Shown: positions 28,383-37,107 of the stretch, in pieces
Layout: each line of letters starts with the position of its first letter
Numbering within the stretch: position 1 is the first letter of the stretch
From: Crateriforma conspicua
GTDB lineage: Bacteria > Planctomycetota > Planctomycetia > Pirellulales > Pirellulaceae
DNA: 64,000 bases
Reading direction: 5' to 3'
NCBI RefSeq assembly: GCF_007752935.1
Contig: NZ_CP036319.1
Coordinates: forward strand, 868,001 to 932,000
Translations under genes and position numbers: made by a program
The notes under the pieces: model-generated
What the model saw: only the letters and a program-made list of their open reading frames with translations
Told to the model about the DNA's origin: nothing
Database searches by the model: none

Positions 28383-30002
28383 CTAGGACGAGCCTGACGA
28401 CGCAATCTTTGCTTCCACCACCGCATCCGTTTCCGGTGCTGTGTCGATCAAGATCGCATCAGTGTGATCGTGCGTAGGCCGGTGTCGTCCCGGTCGCACC
28501 CGTTTGCCGTTTAGCAGTGTTCCGATGGGTGTGTACCGAACCAGGTGCTGGTAACTGATCAGCAAGACCGCGGAAGTCACGACGCAAATGATCGGCAGTT
28601 TGATGTAGGGCGATAAGTCCCAATCGCGGACCCACGCCTGGACCAACAAGATGACCGGCATGTGGGCGACGTACAGCCAATACGATGAATCGGACAGATA
28701 TCGCATCGCGGGGCTGTGGGTGTCGCAATAGCGACGAAACAGTCCCATCATTCCGATCGACATCAACCAAGCATATCCGGCTTGGCATAACAGACCGACC
28801 ATGCGATGCGTCTGGTTTCCGGATCCGCCCCAGGTTAGCCCGACAGGAAACAAAATGGCTAACGAAACCAGCAACATCGCCGGCCAGTGCCGCGACAATC
28901 GGCCCGGCGTGTCATTGACGCGGTAATAAAACGCGCCGAAGAAAAAGAACACGGCGTAATAGGCAAGCACGACCGGCAATGGCAGCAAGCCGATCGACGT
29001 GTCGGGACCGAATTGGCCCGCATTGCTTTTCATGGACGCTTGCAGGAGCGCGGTGACCGGCACCACCAGCGCGATCACCCAAAACGCTGATGCCGCCCAC
29101 GTCGTCGGCAACTTCAATGGCAGATGTCGATAGACCCACACACTGATCACAAATCCGACGACTAGAAAACACAGGAACCACAAAAACCATAGATGCAGAA
29201 ACACGGGTACGAAAAACAAGGCGGCCAACAATGCTTGCCATGTCTCCTTTGCTTGGTCGGCTGATCCCGCTGGCGTTGCTATGTCGTCAGACTTTTCGGG
29301 AATCCACTGGGCGATTTTCTCGCGCCCGGCTTGCACAGCTTCCTGCTTCACAGGTGCTTTGACAAAGCCGGCGATCATTTTGGTCAGTGACCAAGGTGCC
29401 TGCATCACATTCGCCGGAGTCTCTCCCTTGTAGTTCGCCAAGGTCGGGTCGGCACCATTGCGGATCAAGACCTCCGCGACATCGTCACGCCCCAGGAATG
29501 CGGCCAACAGAAAGGGTGTCGCGCCGTCATCGGACCGTGCGTTAACGTCATGGCCGTCGTCGATCAACGCCTGGACGCGGTCGGGCTGGTCCATGATCAC
29601 GGCCGCCCAAAGGTTGTCGGCGCTGGCGTTGGCATCGGCGGGTTGCTGGACAAACGCCGAGACGATCCACACCGACGGGATGATGGTGATTAAACCCAAA
29701 ACCAAAGGTAGAAAAATCCGCCGGAATCGATGCCACAACAACGCCGGGATGCCGCGTCGTCGAAGCAACATCATTGTGAAAAAACCGCTGATCAGAAAAA
29801 ACAGCGGCATGCGAAAGCCATGAATCATCGACAGAACGACGCCGAATCCGTCGGCCTGCCGACTGTCTTGCACCGCCCAGCCCGAGGCCACCGGCAAGAA
29901 TGAAATCATGCCGTGCAACACAATGCCCAGCAGCATCGCAACGGCTCGCAAAGCATCCAGATCATGTCGCCGCGGATCGGAAAGGACGGTGGCTTTCGAC
30001 AT
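28383..30002 (-). CDS. Acyltransferase family 3 protein with internal ankyrin-repeat insert
   Basis: 539 aa from the ATG at 30002 (an upstream in-frame ATG at 30146 adds residues before the family start). 'DLDALRAVAMLLGIVLHG' at ~14-31 is the acyltransferase-3 signature, and about ten membrane helices follow. Between the third and fourth helix regions (~128-200; plus-strand positions 29403-29621) there are two ankyrin-type repeats ('QALIDDGHDVNARSDDGATP', 'VLIRNGADPTLANYKGETP'), then an Ala/Lys-rich linker. Both parts are uninterrupted in one frame. The enzyme part acylates envelope sugars or lipids; the ankyrin part may bind a partner on the side where this loop lies. Confidence 0.85.
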   Translation of the reverse strand: MSKATVLSDPRRHDLDALRAVAMLLGIVLHGMISFLPVASGWAVQDSRQADGFGVVLSMIHGFRMPLFFLISGFFTMMLLRRRGIPALLWHRFRRIFLPLVLGLITIIPSVWIVSAFVQQPADANASADNLWAAVIMDQPDRVQALIDDGHDVNARSDDGATPFLLAAFLGRDDVAEVLIRNGADPTLANYKGETPANVMQAPWSLTKMIAGFVKAPVKQEAVQAGREKIAQWIPEKSDDIATPAGSADQAKETWQALLAALFFVPVFLHLWFLWFLCFLVVGFVISVWVYRHLPLKLPTTWAASAFWVIALVVPVTALLQASMKSNAGQFGPDTSIGLLPLPVVLAYYAVFFFFGAFYYRVNDTPGRLSRHWPAMLLVSLAILFPVGLTWGGSGNQTHRMVGLLCQAGYAWLMSIGMMGLFRRYCDTHSPAMRYLSDSSYWLYVAHMPVILLVQAWVRDWDLSPYIKLPIICVVTSAVLLISYQHLVRYTPIGTLLNGKRVRPGRHRPTHDHTDAILIDTAPETDAVVEAKIASSGSS

Positions 30003-30224
30003 GGCACTGATGATGATTGATTGGGCGGGGCGACGGCGGGGAATGGCCGGATCAGGATCCGGTTGTGACCCGACCCGGACAAGTGTGGCCCCAAACGTTA
30101 CCGCTTTCGCCGGGACCGAATGAATCTTGGCAATCCGGCCGATCAAAATTTGCCCAGCGTTGATCCGACAGGCTTCGGATGCGAATCCGTCAACGCAAAT
30201 TTGTGATCGATCTGGACCCGACGG

Positions 30225-31025
30225 CTATTTTCCGCCTTTCAGTTCATCATGCAGGTATTTCGGCAACGGGCTGGTGGTCGACCATCCGCCGTCGACGACG
30301 ATGTTTTCGCCGGTGATTTGGCCCGCCCGCTGGTCCGCCAAAAACAAAGTGGCATAGGCGACGTCACCCACGTTACCGACGCGGCCCGATGGGCACACGC
30401 TGGCCCAGCCGTCGGCGTATTCCTGGTCTTCGGACGTGCGCTCGTTCAACGTGGCGCCGGGCGAGACGACGTTGACGGTGATGCCGTGTGGCCCCAGTTC
30501 ATCGGCCAAGGAAATGGCTAGGTGGCGGATCGCCGCTTTGGTCATGCCATAGGAACTGGTGTGCGCATGGGACTGCATCCCGCAAACCGACGACATCAGT
30601 ACGATGCGTCCGGCGGTTTTGGCAGCAATCATCTGCTTGGCGGCTTCCTGCACGCTGAAATAGGTGCCGCGCATATTGACGTTCATCAAGTAGTCAAACT
30701 CGTCGGGCTGTACCTTCAAGAACGGGGCAAAGACGGTGATGCCCGCATTGGCAACCATCACATCCAGTCCGCCGTGTTGGTCACTGAAATCGCGCACATG
30801 GCCCTGGATCGCTTCGACATCGGCCACGTCGCATGGGTAACCAGTGATGGTCGCGTCGGGGTACTGGGTGCGAAGCGTTTCGACAGCTTGGGTCGTCGTT
30901 TCTTCGCGCCGTGCGTTCAGGCCAACGATGGCGCCTTGGTCTATGAACTGACGACAGATTTCGTAGCCGATGCCGACCGATGCGGCCGTGACAAAGACTC
31001 GTTTATTTTCAAAACGCAATGACAT
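30225..31025 (-). CDS. Short-chain dehydrogenase/reductase (SDR)
   Basis: 266 aa classical SDR. The nucleotide-binding loop is 'TAASVGIG', so the first Gly of the usual TGxxxGIG is Ala. 'NAG' is in 'VANAGITVF', the catalytic Ser in 'LMSSVCG' and Tyr-Lys in 'YGMTKAA'. The end 'ITGENIVVDGGW' is typical. Arg after the second strand ('NARREE') favours NADP(H). The substrate is unknown. It follows the GH5-like gene at 31161 on the same strand by 135 bases, so co-transcription is possible and a sugar or polyol substrate is a fair guess. Confidence 0.93.
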   Translation of the reverse strand: MSLRFENKRVFVTAASVGIGYEICRQFIDQGAIVGLNARREETTTQAVETLRTQYPDATITGYPCDVADVEAIQGHVRDFSDQHGGLDVMVANAGITVFAPFLKVQPDEFDYLMNVNMRGTYFSVQEAAKQMIAAKTAGRIVLMSSVCGMQSHAHTSSYGMTKAAIRHLAISLADELGPHGITVNVVSPGATLNERTSEDQEYADGWASVCPSGRVGNVGDVAYATLFLADQRAGQITGENIVVDGGWSTTSPLPKYLHDELKGGK

Positions 31026-31160
31026 CGTGGGCGTGAAAGGGGTGAAGCGATGAAGAAAGCAAGACCCGGCCGCGACCGACCGCCGACGTCATGATCTTAG
31101 CGACGATCGACCGGCCTTGCCCACGCCCTTGACGTTTACCGTGTTCCAGTGAATCCAGTT

Positions 31161-33791
31161 TTAAGGACGCTGGACCAGGTACCACAGCGTCTTGTATTTC
31201 GGACCCAGCTTGATCCCCGATCGATCGCCGGCCAAGCGAACCGGTACTTCGGTTTGCGGTTCGCCCGACGCCGAAAGCGATGTCACGTTGACCTTTCCAG
31301 GAATCACCACCGACGCGCTGATGCCCTCGGCGATCGTTGGTGCGTCGCCCCAGTCGGTGCCCACACTGGTGCGAGATTCATTCCACCGCATGCCGGTGTT
31401 TTCAACGCGGCCGACCAGAACCAGCAACATGCGTTTGGAGGTTTCGATCGGCCGGTTGTCCAGCGACGCTAGTCCGAACGACGCATATTTTTTGTCCAGG
31501 CCCCGAACGATCAGCGAAACGTCACCAAGCTGGATCGTGCGATCGGCCAACTGTCCGACAGCAGCACGCACCGTGGGGGCATTGACGACAAAGGTCGCCG
31601 GGCGGGCGACGTTGTTGTCACCCGTTTGCCAACGGACTTGATTCGTCGCTGCTGCGGCGTCGGTGACGGTTGTCCGGTGGATCACGGGCGCGTCGGTGTC
31701 GCCCACTTTGACTTGCAGTCGGTGATTCATCAGCCCATCGTCTTGCGCCCCCGCGGCGGACCAGTGATCGCTAATCGATTCATCGGCGTGCGCCGCATCG
31801 GTCGGGATCTGCAATGTCATGGATGTCGCTAACGGGCGGACTCCGCCCTGACGGAAAATCTGCTTTGCGATGGGCAACCACACCAAGTGCCCGGGGTGAT
31901 TGGCCAATTCGAAGTACGAATCAATGCGTGGGACTTCCGGCGTCTCCGATGAATTCATGTATGAAAACTGATAGATCGCATCCCAATCCTGCATCGCCGC
32001 GACCGACGACAGGATCGGAAACATTTCGACCGCCGATTCGTTCGGCGCCGGATGATTGTATTCACTGACGCTGAACGGCATCGCCGCGACACGATGTCGG
32101 GCGATCAGGCCGATCCGGCCGCCGTCGGGCTCGCCGATCATGGATGTGTTTTCGATCGTCCAATTGGACGGGTCCCAAGGCCGTCCCGGAAATCGTGGGT
32201 GCTGCCAATACCCGTGCATGTCGATGAAGTCGGACCAGCGCGATTCACGCAGGATTCCGGCAGTTCTGCCGTAACTGGCTTGGGTGTTGATCACCATCGC
32301 CTGAAGTCCAAGATCGAGCTTCAGGAAGTCATGCATCATGACGTGATAACGCTGTTCGGTATCCATCAGGAATCGCAGATAGTCCTGCTGTCGTTGCACG
32401 GTATCGACACGTCGTGTCAGCCGGACATTGCCCTTGGCGATGCTTTGCGATTTCGCGGTTCCCAAGACTCCGCCGGGACGAAGTGATGCACCGGAGACCC
32501 AAACCGATCCGACGTCATTGCCCATCACCCAACCGACACGACAAACGTCTTGATGACTTTCGGTCGCACGAAACGGCAAATCAAAACGCTGCCATCGCGG
32601 CGTCAGTTGCACGGCCGTTTCCAGGCCCAGATGATCCCAGGGATCGATCGCCAGCCGGGCTTCGGGACGGATGGTTCGCGGTCGATCACTCTTTGCCCAA
32701 AAACTGAAAGTGTACAGACGCCCGGCTTCCAAGCTGATTCCGCGTTGATTCAGCTGGAAATGCCATTCTTCGCTGCCGGGCCGGGTGAGTTCACAGTGAA
32801 TGCTGAAAGATTCGCCCTCTGGCGCGTCTTGGCTGGTTTGAATGGTCGCTTCGGCCGGCGCGGGGGCCTGCAAATTCCAAGCGTCTAATTCGCGGCCGGC
32901 AACCGGTTGGGCAAGCATCGGTGCACCCAGCGGTTCGTCGACTTCGCCCCAAGCCCGACGTGCCTGGTCGATGTCGTCGTATCTCGCCGCCAACCATCGA
33001 TTCCATTGCTTTTGAAGTTCCGGGCCCCACGGTTCGCCCTGATCCGCCAGGGAATCCCAGGGGGCGGTCGTCAGGCTGTTTTCGTTGTTGATCTCCACGC
33101 ACAGGATCGCCGGTTCTTTCGTATAGGTTGTTCCCGTGTAGGGGTTGCGATGCGTCAACAGGTCCTTGGCATACTGTTTTTGAAGTTGGATATAGGGGCC
33201 ATAAAAGTTGTCCAGGGCTTTGCCGTACCGAAAGGCCCGTTCGGTGTTCCGATTGATGCCGGGGTAATCGCGAGATACGTGCAAGTTCAGATTGCTGTAG
33301 ATCCCGTTCTGTTTCAGTTGGGCAATCAGCCAATCCAGTCGGTCCAACTGATCGTCGTCCAGTTGTTTGTGACCGCGATCCCAAATGCCACGAGGTGCAC
33401 TGGCGTTGTCCATGTGATGGAATCGAACCACGTTCACGCCCAATTGCCCCAGACGTTTAGCGATTGCCGTCGCATCGTTCTTGTCGGGGAATGCGCCGCC
33501 AAAACAAAGGTTGGTACCGATGAAGCGAATGCGTTCACCGTTGCCGTCGACGAAGTGTCCATCGGCGACCGTCACCCGCCCCGGCTGTCCGGCCGGGACG
33601 ATCGAATCATCGTTGACCAGGAAGTCAAGCTGGTCATCGACGGCCGACATGCCAAATTCAAACCAGCCTTTGGGTTCTTGGGCGGAACCCGGCATCCAGC
33701 TGCCCAGGAAGACCAACGCCATCATCAGAAGTATTCGCAGTGACGCGATATACCAAACCAACGGATGCAAGAATGAACGAAAGGGTGACAT
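31161..33791 (-). CDS. Secreted GH5-like (clan GH-A) glycoside hydrolase with CBM-like domain
   Basis: 876 aa from the ATG at 33791 with a signal peptide ('LRILLMMALVFLGSWMPGSAQ'). A catalytic (beta/alpha)8 barrel spans the N-terminal half: 'RFIGTNLCFGGAFP' near the start, acid/base Glu in 'CVEINNENSL' and a later 'FSVSEYNHP' with the likely nucleophile Glu. The middle has a jelly-roll CBM4/9-like domain ('LEAGRLYTFSFWAKSDRPRT') inserted between the two halves of the barrel region, and the C-terminus a beta-sandwich. The linkage cleaved is not predictable. It is upstream of the SDR gene and close to the dCache-kinase gene. Confidence 0.85.
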   Translation of the reverse strand: MSPFRSFLHPLVWYIASLRILLMMALVFLGSWMPGSAQEPKGWFEFGMSAVDDQLDFLVNDDSIVPAGQPGRVTVADGHFVDGNGERIRFIGTNLCFGGAFPDKNDATAIAKRLGQLGVNVVRFHHMDNASAPRGIWDRGHKQLDDDQLDRLDWLIAQLKQNGIYSNLNLHVSRDYPGINRNTERAFRYGKALDNFYGPYIQLQKQYAKDLLTHRNPYTGTTYTKEPAILCVEINNENSLTTAPWDSLADQGEPWGPELQKQWNRWLAARYDDIDQARRAWGEVDEPLGAPMLAQPVAGRELDAWNLQAPAPAEATIQTSQDAPEGESFSIHCELTRPGSEEWHFQLNQRGISLEAGRLYTFSFWAKSDRPRTIRPEARLAIDPWDHLGLETAVQLTPRWQRFDLPFRATESHQDVCRVGWVMGNDVGSVWVSGASLRPGGVLGTAKSQSIAKGNVRLTRRVDTVQRQQDYLRFLMDTEQRYHVMMHDFLKLDLGLQAMVINTQASYGRTAGILRESRWSDFIDMHGYWQHPRFPGRPWDPSNWTIENTSMIGEPDGGRIGLIARHRVAAMPFSVSEYNHPAPNESAVEMFPILSSVAAMQDWDAIYQFSYMNSSETPEVPRIDSYFELANHPGHLVWLPIAKQIFRQGGVRPLATSMTLQIPTDAAHADESISDHWSAAGAQDDGLMNHRLQVKVGDTDAPVIHRTTVTDAAAATNQVRWQTGDNNVARPATFVVNAPTVRAAVGQLADRTIQLGDVSLIVRGLDKKYASFGLASLDNRPIETSKRMLLVLVGRVENTGMRWNESRTSVGTDWGDAPTIAEGISASVVIPGKVNVTSLSASGEPQTEVPVRLAGDRSGIKLGPKYKTLWYLVQRP

Positions 33792-33953
33792 GTGATTGCA
33801 CCGGAGAGTCGGCTGGAGGGAATGGGGTGGGCATGCGGCCGGATCATCCGATGTCGTCGGATGCGATCCGCCGGCGTTCGACATGATCAAGCCAAATGAT
33901 TTTCGGCCGCGATCATGCTGGGGCCCATTTATGATGCGTCACCGAGACCTTGA

Positions 33954-36173
33954 TTAGGAGGTCGGCGGCGAAAAATTGGGGCCGACTGCGACGGTTTGTT
34001 CGATCGTCGCGTCCACATCGGTGCTCTGATCGATGAAGCGGTGCCACCATTCTTTCGCGGCATACTTGTCCCAGCGTGACGCGTCGCCGCACTGGGCCAG
34101 TGCTTGGTCCAATTCGTCGGCGTTTTTGGGGCGACCGTCCGGCGATTTTTCCAGGCACCACATCAGGGCACGCTCCAAGCCGTCGTCGACGGGGCGCCCC
34201 ATTCGTTGTGAGGGTGATTCGGGGCTCTCACGGACGTGTTGTTGGCACAGTTCGACGATGCTTTGACCGCGGAACACATTCGTGCCGGTCAGCATGTAGT
34301 ATCCGACCGCACCGACGGCATACAGGTCGCTGCGGTGATCCAAAGGTTGGTGTTGAATTGCTTCGGGTGACATGTACAGCGGCGTGCCGGTCAGCGATCC
34401 GGCCTGAGTCATTTCGCGGTCGGAATCTTGTGGCTTGACCAATCCGAAATCCAACAACTTGACGAAATCCGCCATGCCGCCACAGCGGGTCAGCATGATG
34501 TTGGCTGGTTTGACATCACGGTGGATCAGCTTTTGTTCGTGGGCTTCGGCCAAAGATCCACACAGTTGACGCAGCAGATAGATGACTCGCCCGGCCGATT
34601 GTGGGCCGAACCGACGGATCAAATCATCCAAGCTCAGCCCGTCCAGATATTCCATCGCGTAATAGAAAATGCCTTCGGGCGTTCGACCGTAATCAAAGAT
34701 CGCGATCGTGTTGGGATGCGTCAGGCGGCACGTCATTTGAACTTCGCGTTCAAACCGTGCGATGGCCTGTTCGTCATGACGATCGACGTTCAGCAGCTTG
34801 ACTGCGGTCGGACGGTGCAGCATTTGATGGTGGGCACGATAGACTTCGCCCATCGCACCGGCACCCAGTTTTTCATCCAGTGAATATTGCCCTAGGCGTC
34901 GTGCTTCGACCGCCGCTTCGCGACCCTGACGTTCCAGTTTGGATGCGTAAAAGGTCAGCCCGAACAGTCCGGCGGTGACCAGCACAAGTAACGCCGTCAA
35001 ACCCAGGAAAGCAATCCGAAGTGATTGCAGCGACTGGAATGCTTCGGAGGTATCGAATTCCGTTCCCACGCCGATGTCGAATTCGTCCAACCACGTCCAC
35101 GCGCCGATGACACGGACGCCACGGTAATCGCGATATCCACCGACGTTCAGCCCTGATTCCCCGGTAGTCGCCGACTGGGCAAGCGCGGTTAACGGTTGCT
35201 CGTTTCGTCGAAGCTTGGGGCGATTGCCCACGGTCATGTCGACGCCGGGATCACGCAATTCGATGTTCAGCAACGACCGAACGTGAGGGCTGTCTTCCAG
35301 CAAGCCGATTTCCTTCAACGTTTCATCAAAGCGGCTGGCGGTGACCATCAGACCGTCACGATTGAACGCGTAGGTTTCCCCGGTTCGCCCTGACCGTGCG
35401 ACTTGCAAGATCTTCGAAAACTCATCTTCCGGACGAATCCGCAGGCACAGCGCGGCCAAGATTTCGCCGTCATCTTGTTGAACGGGCGCATTGATGAACA
35501 TCACTGGAACACCCGCACGGATTTCACCATCGATATCGGGCATGGCCAGGATGCTTTTCATCGGCGGCAGGTAGTGCGTTTCGCCGGCGAAGATGGGGTC
35601 AAATTGGGGCAAGGACTTCTGTAGCAACTCCGTATTGCCCACGGCCCCCTCAGTGTCGCTGGCCAACACCAAACCTGTGCGATCGACCACCATGTAGCCC
35701 TGGACGTTTTGGGTTTCCAGCCAATCGTCCAACAAATCGCTTAACGTGCGTTGTTCGGCCGCGGACAACAACGCTGCGGTACGCTGCTGTGGCGCAGCAG
35801 CATCGGCGACCTGCTTCAAGCCACTCACCAGGTCCAATACCCGTTCGTCATGGCCCAAAGATTCCGCGTCTGCTTCACGGACGTCCAGCCAGATTTTCAG
35901 CGCCGCCACATCGGCGTTCAACAAGGCTTGTAATTGCTGGGCCAGCGTGTGTTCGACTTGGCGTTCGACGTGACGATGGGTGAACCAGCCGACCAGGAAC
36001 AAAACCACGGCGGCGACCAGGGGCCATGTCCACAGACGGCGTCGGGTGAACACCAAGTTGGAAAGCGCCGATGTCGCCACGTTCTTGATGCGTGAAGCAC
36101 GAGATCCCCAGACGGATTGCTTGGATTGGGAGACATCGCTGGCGAAGGAGGCAGAGTTTTTTGGGCCGCTCAT
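33954..36173 (-). CDS. Membrane Hanks-type Ser/Thr kinase with N-terminal dCache-like sensor
   Basis: 739 aa. A membrane segment at ~47-66 is followed by a periplasmic domain of about 325 residues with double-Cache features ('MVVDRTGLVLASDTEGAVG', 'GETYAFNRDGLMVTASRF'), a second membrane segment at ~394-416, then a kinase domain (~430-700): glycine loop 'LGAGAMGEVYRA', Lys in 'TAVKLL', 'HRDVKPANIM' (~548), 'DFGL' (~574) and 'GTPLYMSPEA'. The sensor is outside and the kinase inside, as in chemoreceptors and histidine kinases, the reverse of most bacterial Hanks kinases, which have the kinase at the N-terminus. Cache domains bind small organic ligands. Confidence 0.93.
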   Translation of the reverse strand: MSGPKNSASFASDVSQSKQSVWGSRASRIKNVATSALSNLVFTRRRLWTWPLVAAVVLFLVGWFTHRHVERQVEHTLAQQLQALLNADVAALKIWLDVREADAESLGHDERVLDLVSGLKQVADAAAPQQRTAALLSAAEQRTLSDLLDDWLETQNVQGYMVVDRTGLVLASDTEGAVGNTELLQKSLPQFDPIFAGETHYLPPMKSILAMPDIDGEIRAGVPVMFINAPVQQDDGEILAALCLRIRPEDEFSKILQVARSGRTGETYAFNRDGLMVTASRFDETLKEIGLLEDSPHVRSLLNIELRDPGVDMTVGNRPKLRRNEQPLTALAQSATTGESGLNVGGYRDYRGVRVIGAWTWLDEFDIGVGTEFDTSEAFQSLQSLRIAFLGLTALLVLVTAGLFGLTFYASKLERQGREAAVEARRLGQYSLDEKLGAGAMGEVYRAHHQMLHRPTAVKLLNVDRHDEQAIARFEREVQMTCRLTHPNTIAIFDYGRTPEGIFYYAMEYLDGLSLDDLIRRFGPQSAGRVIYLLRQLCGSLAEAHEQKLIHRDVKPANIMLTRCGGMADFVKLLDFGLVKPQDSDREMTQAGSLTGTPLYMSPEAIQHQPLDHRSDLYAVGAVGYYMLTGTNVFRGQSIVELCQQHVRESPESPSQRMGRPVDDGLERALMWCLEKSPDGRPKNADELDQALAQCGDASRWDKYAAKEWWHRFIDQSTDVDATIEQTVAVGPNFSPPTS

Positions 36174-36351
36174 GATTCATTCTGGCAGCGTCCGAGGGCG
36201 AACCGTGCGAAACGCTTTGGCAAGGCTGTTGGGGCTGTTCAATTTTTGGCGGGGGAAAAGCCCCAGATTCGGCTGACAAGGCATGCCAATCGTTGGCACG
36301 TGCGATGGACTTGCTGGGTATTTTGAGCCGAATCCGCGGAAAACGCCATGC

Positions 36352-36831
36352 TCAAGAACAAGCTGTGCCAGCGGTACCCGCGTGACGCAATTGGAAAAGC
36401 GCGTCGTCGGCCACTCTTAACCGGCGACTGACTTCACGTCCCAGGTTCATCATGATCATCGCGTACTGTTCGACGTCGTTGCGCAACAGGATACCCAAGG
36501 ATCGGGTCGGAATTTGGATCGTTTGGCAATCCGATTCCGCGTAAACGCTGGCCGAACGTGGACAAAAATCAATCAACGCCATTTCGCCAAAGCAATCGCC
36601 GGGACCCAGGTGGCCCAGAACAAACGTTTGGTCGTGCCAGATCCTTTGAACGGTGACGGATCCCGATTCCAGGATATAGACACAGTCGCCGCGGTCACCT
36701 TCGTGGAAAAAATAATCACCCGCGGCAGTGTGTAATTGGGTGGATTCACTTAGCAAAAGTTGCAGCGATTCCGGTTTCAATCCTCCAAACGCGGGCATTT
36801 GGCGAAGCAGTTCGACGCGGTCATCAGACAT
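36352..36831 (-). CDS. Cyclic-nucleotide-binding domain protein
   Basis: 159 aa, one cNMP-binding (Crp-like) domain: 'FFHEGDRGDCVYILESGSVTV', then 'LGPGDCFGEMALIDFCPRSASVYAES', where the phosphate-binding cassette Gly-Glu-Met-Ala-Leu and the Arg-Ser-Ala are conserved. There is no DNA-binding helix-turn-helix; the last ~40 residues are helical. It may sense cAMP/cGMP and act with a partner. I chose the ATG at 36831 (GGTGAG eight bases upstream) over 36849. It is 178 bases upstream of the dCache-kinase gene on the same strand; the pair may be co-regulated. Confidence 0.88.
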   Translation of the reverse strand: MSDDRVELLRQMPAFGGLKPESLQLLLSESTQLHTAAGDYFFHEGDRGDCVYILESGSVTVQRIWHDQTFVLGHLGPGDCFGEMALIDFCPRSASVYAESDCQTIQIPTRSLGILLRNDVEQYAMIMMNLGREVSRRLRVADDALFQLRHAGTAGTACS

Positions 36832-37097
36832 GGCTCGACTCACCTTCAAATCGTTGGAATCAAGACGCGATCGTATCGGGCGGAACCGTTCATCGTACCG
36901 AGCCGATTCATCGCAGTGGTTGTCAAAATCGACGATCTATGTCGGCTCGCTGGGTCACAACCGATTTTGTGGTGCCTATTCTGACGTACAGATTGGGGCA
37001 CCTTCGTCGTATTGCCAGCGAATCACCAACGATCGGTTGAAAACGTCGACCGAATCGTCAGCACGCCAATGGCACTTGCAATCGTGGGCAGTTTGAT

Positions 37098-37102
37098 GGA
37101 GG
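37098..37102 (+). promoter_or_regulatory. Shine-Dalgarno GGAGG favouring the 37108 start
   Basis: GGAGG ends five bases before an ATG at 37108. It favours that start over in-frame starts at 37012, 37069 and 37096. Confidence 0.55.
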
Positions 37103-37107
37103 ACGCG

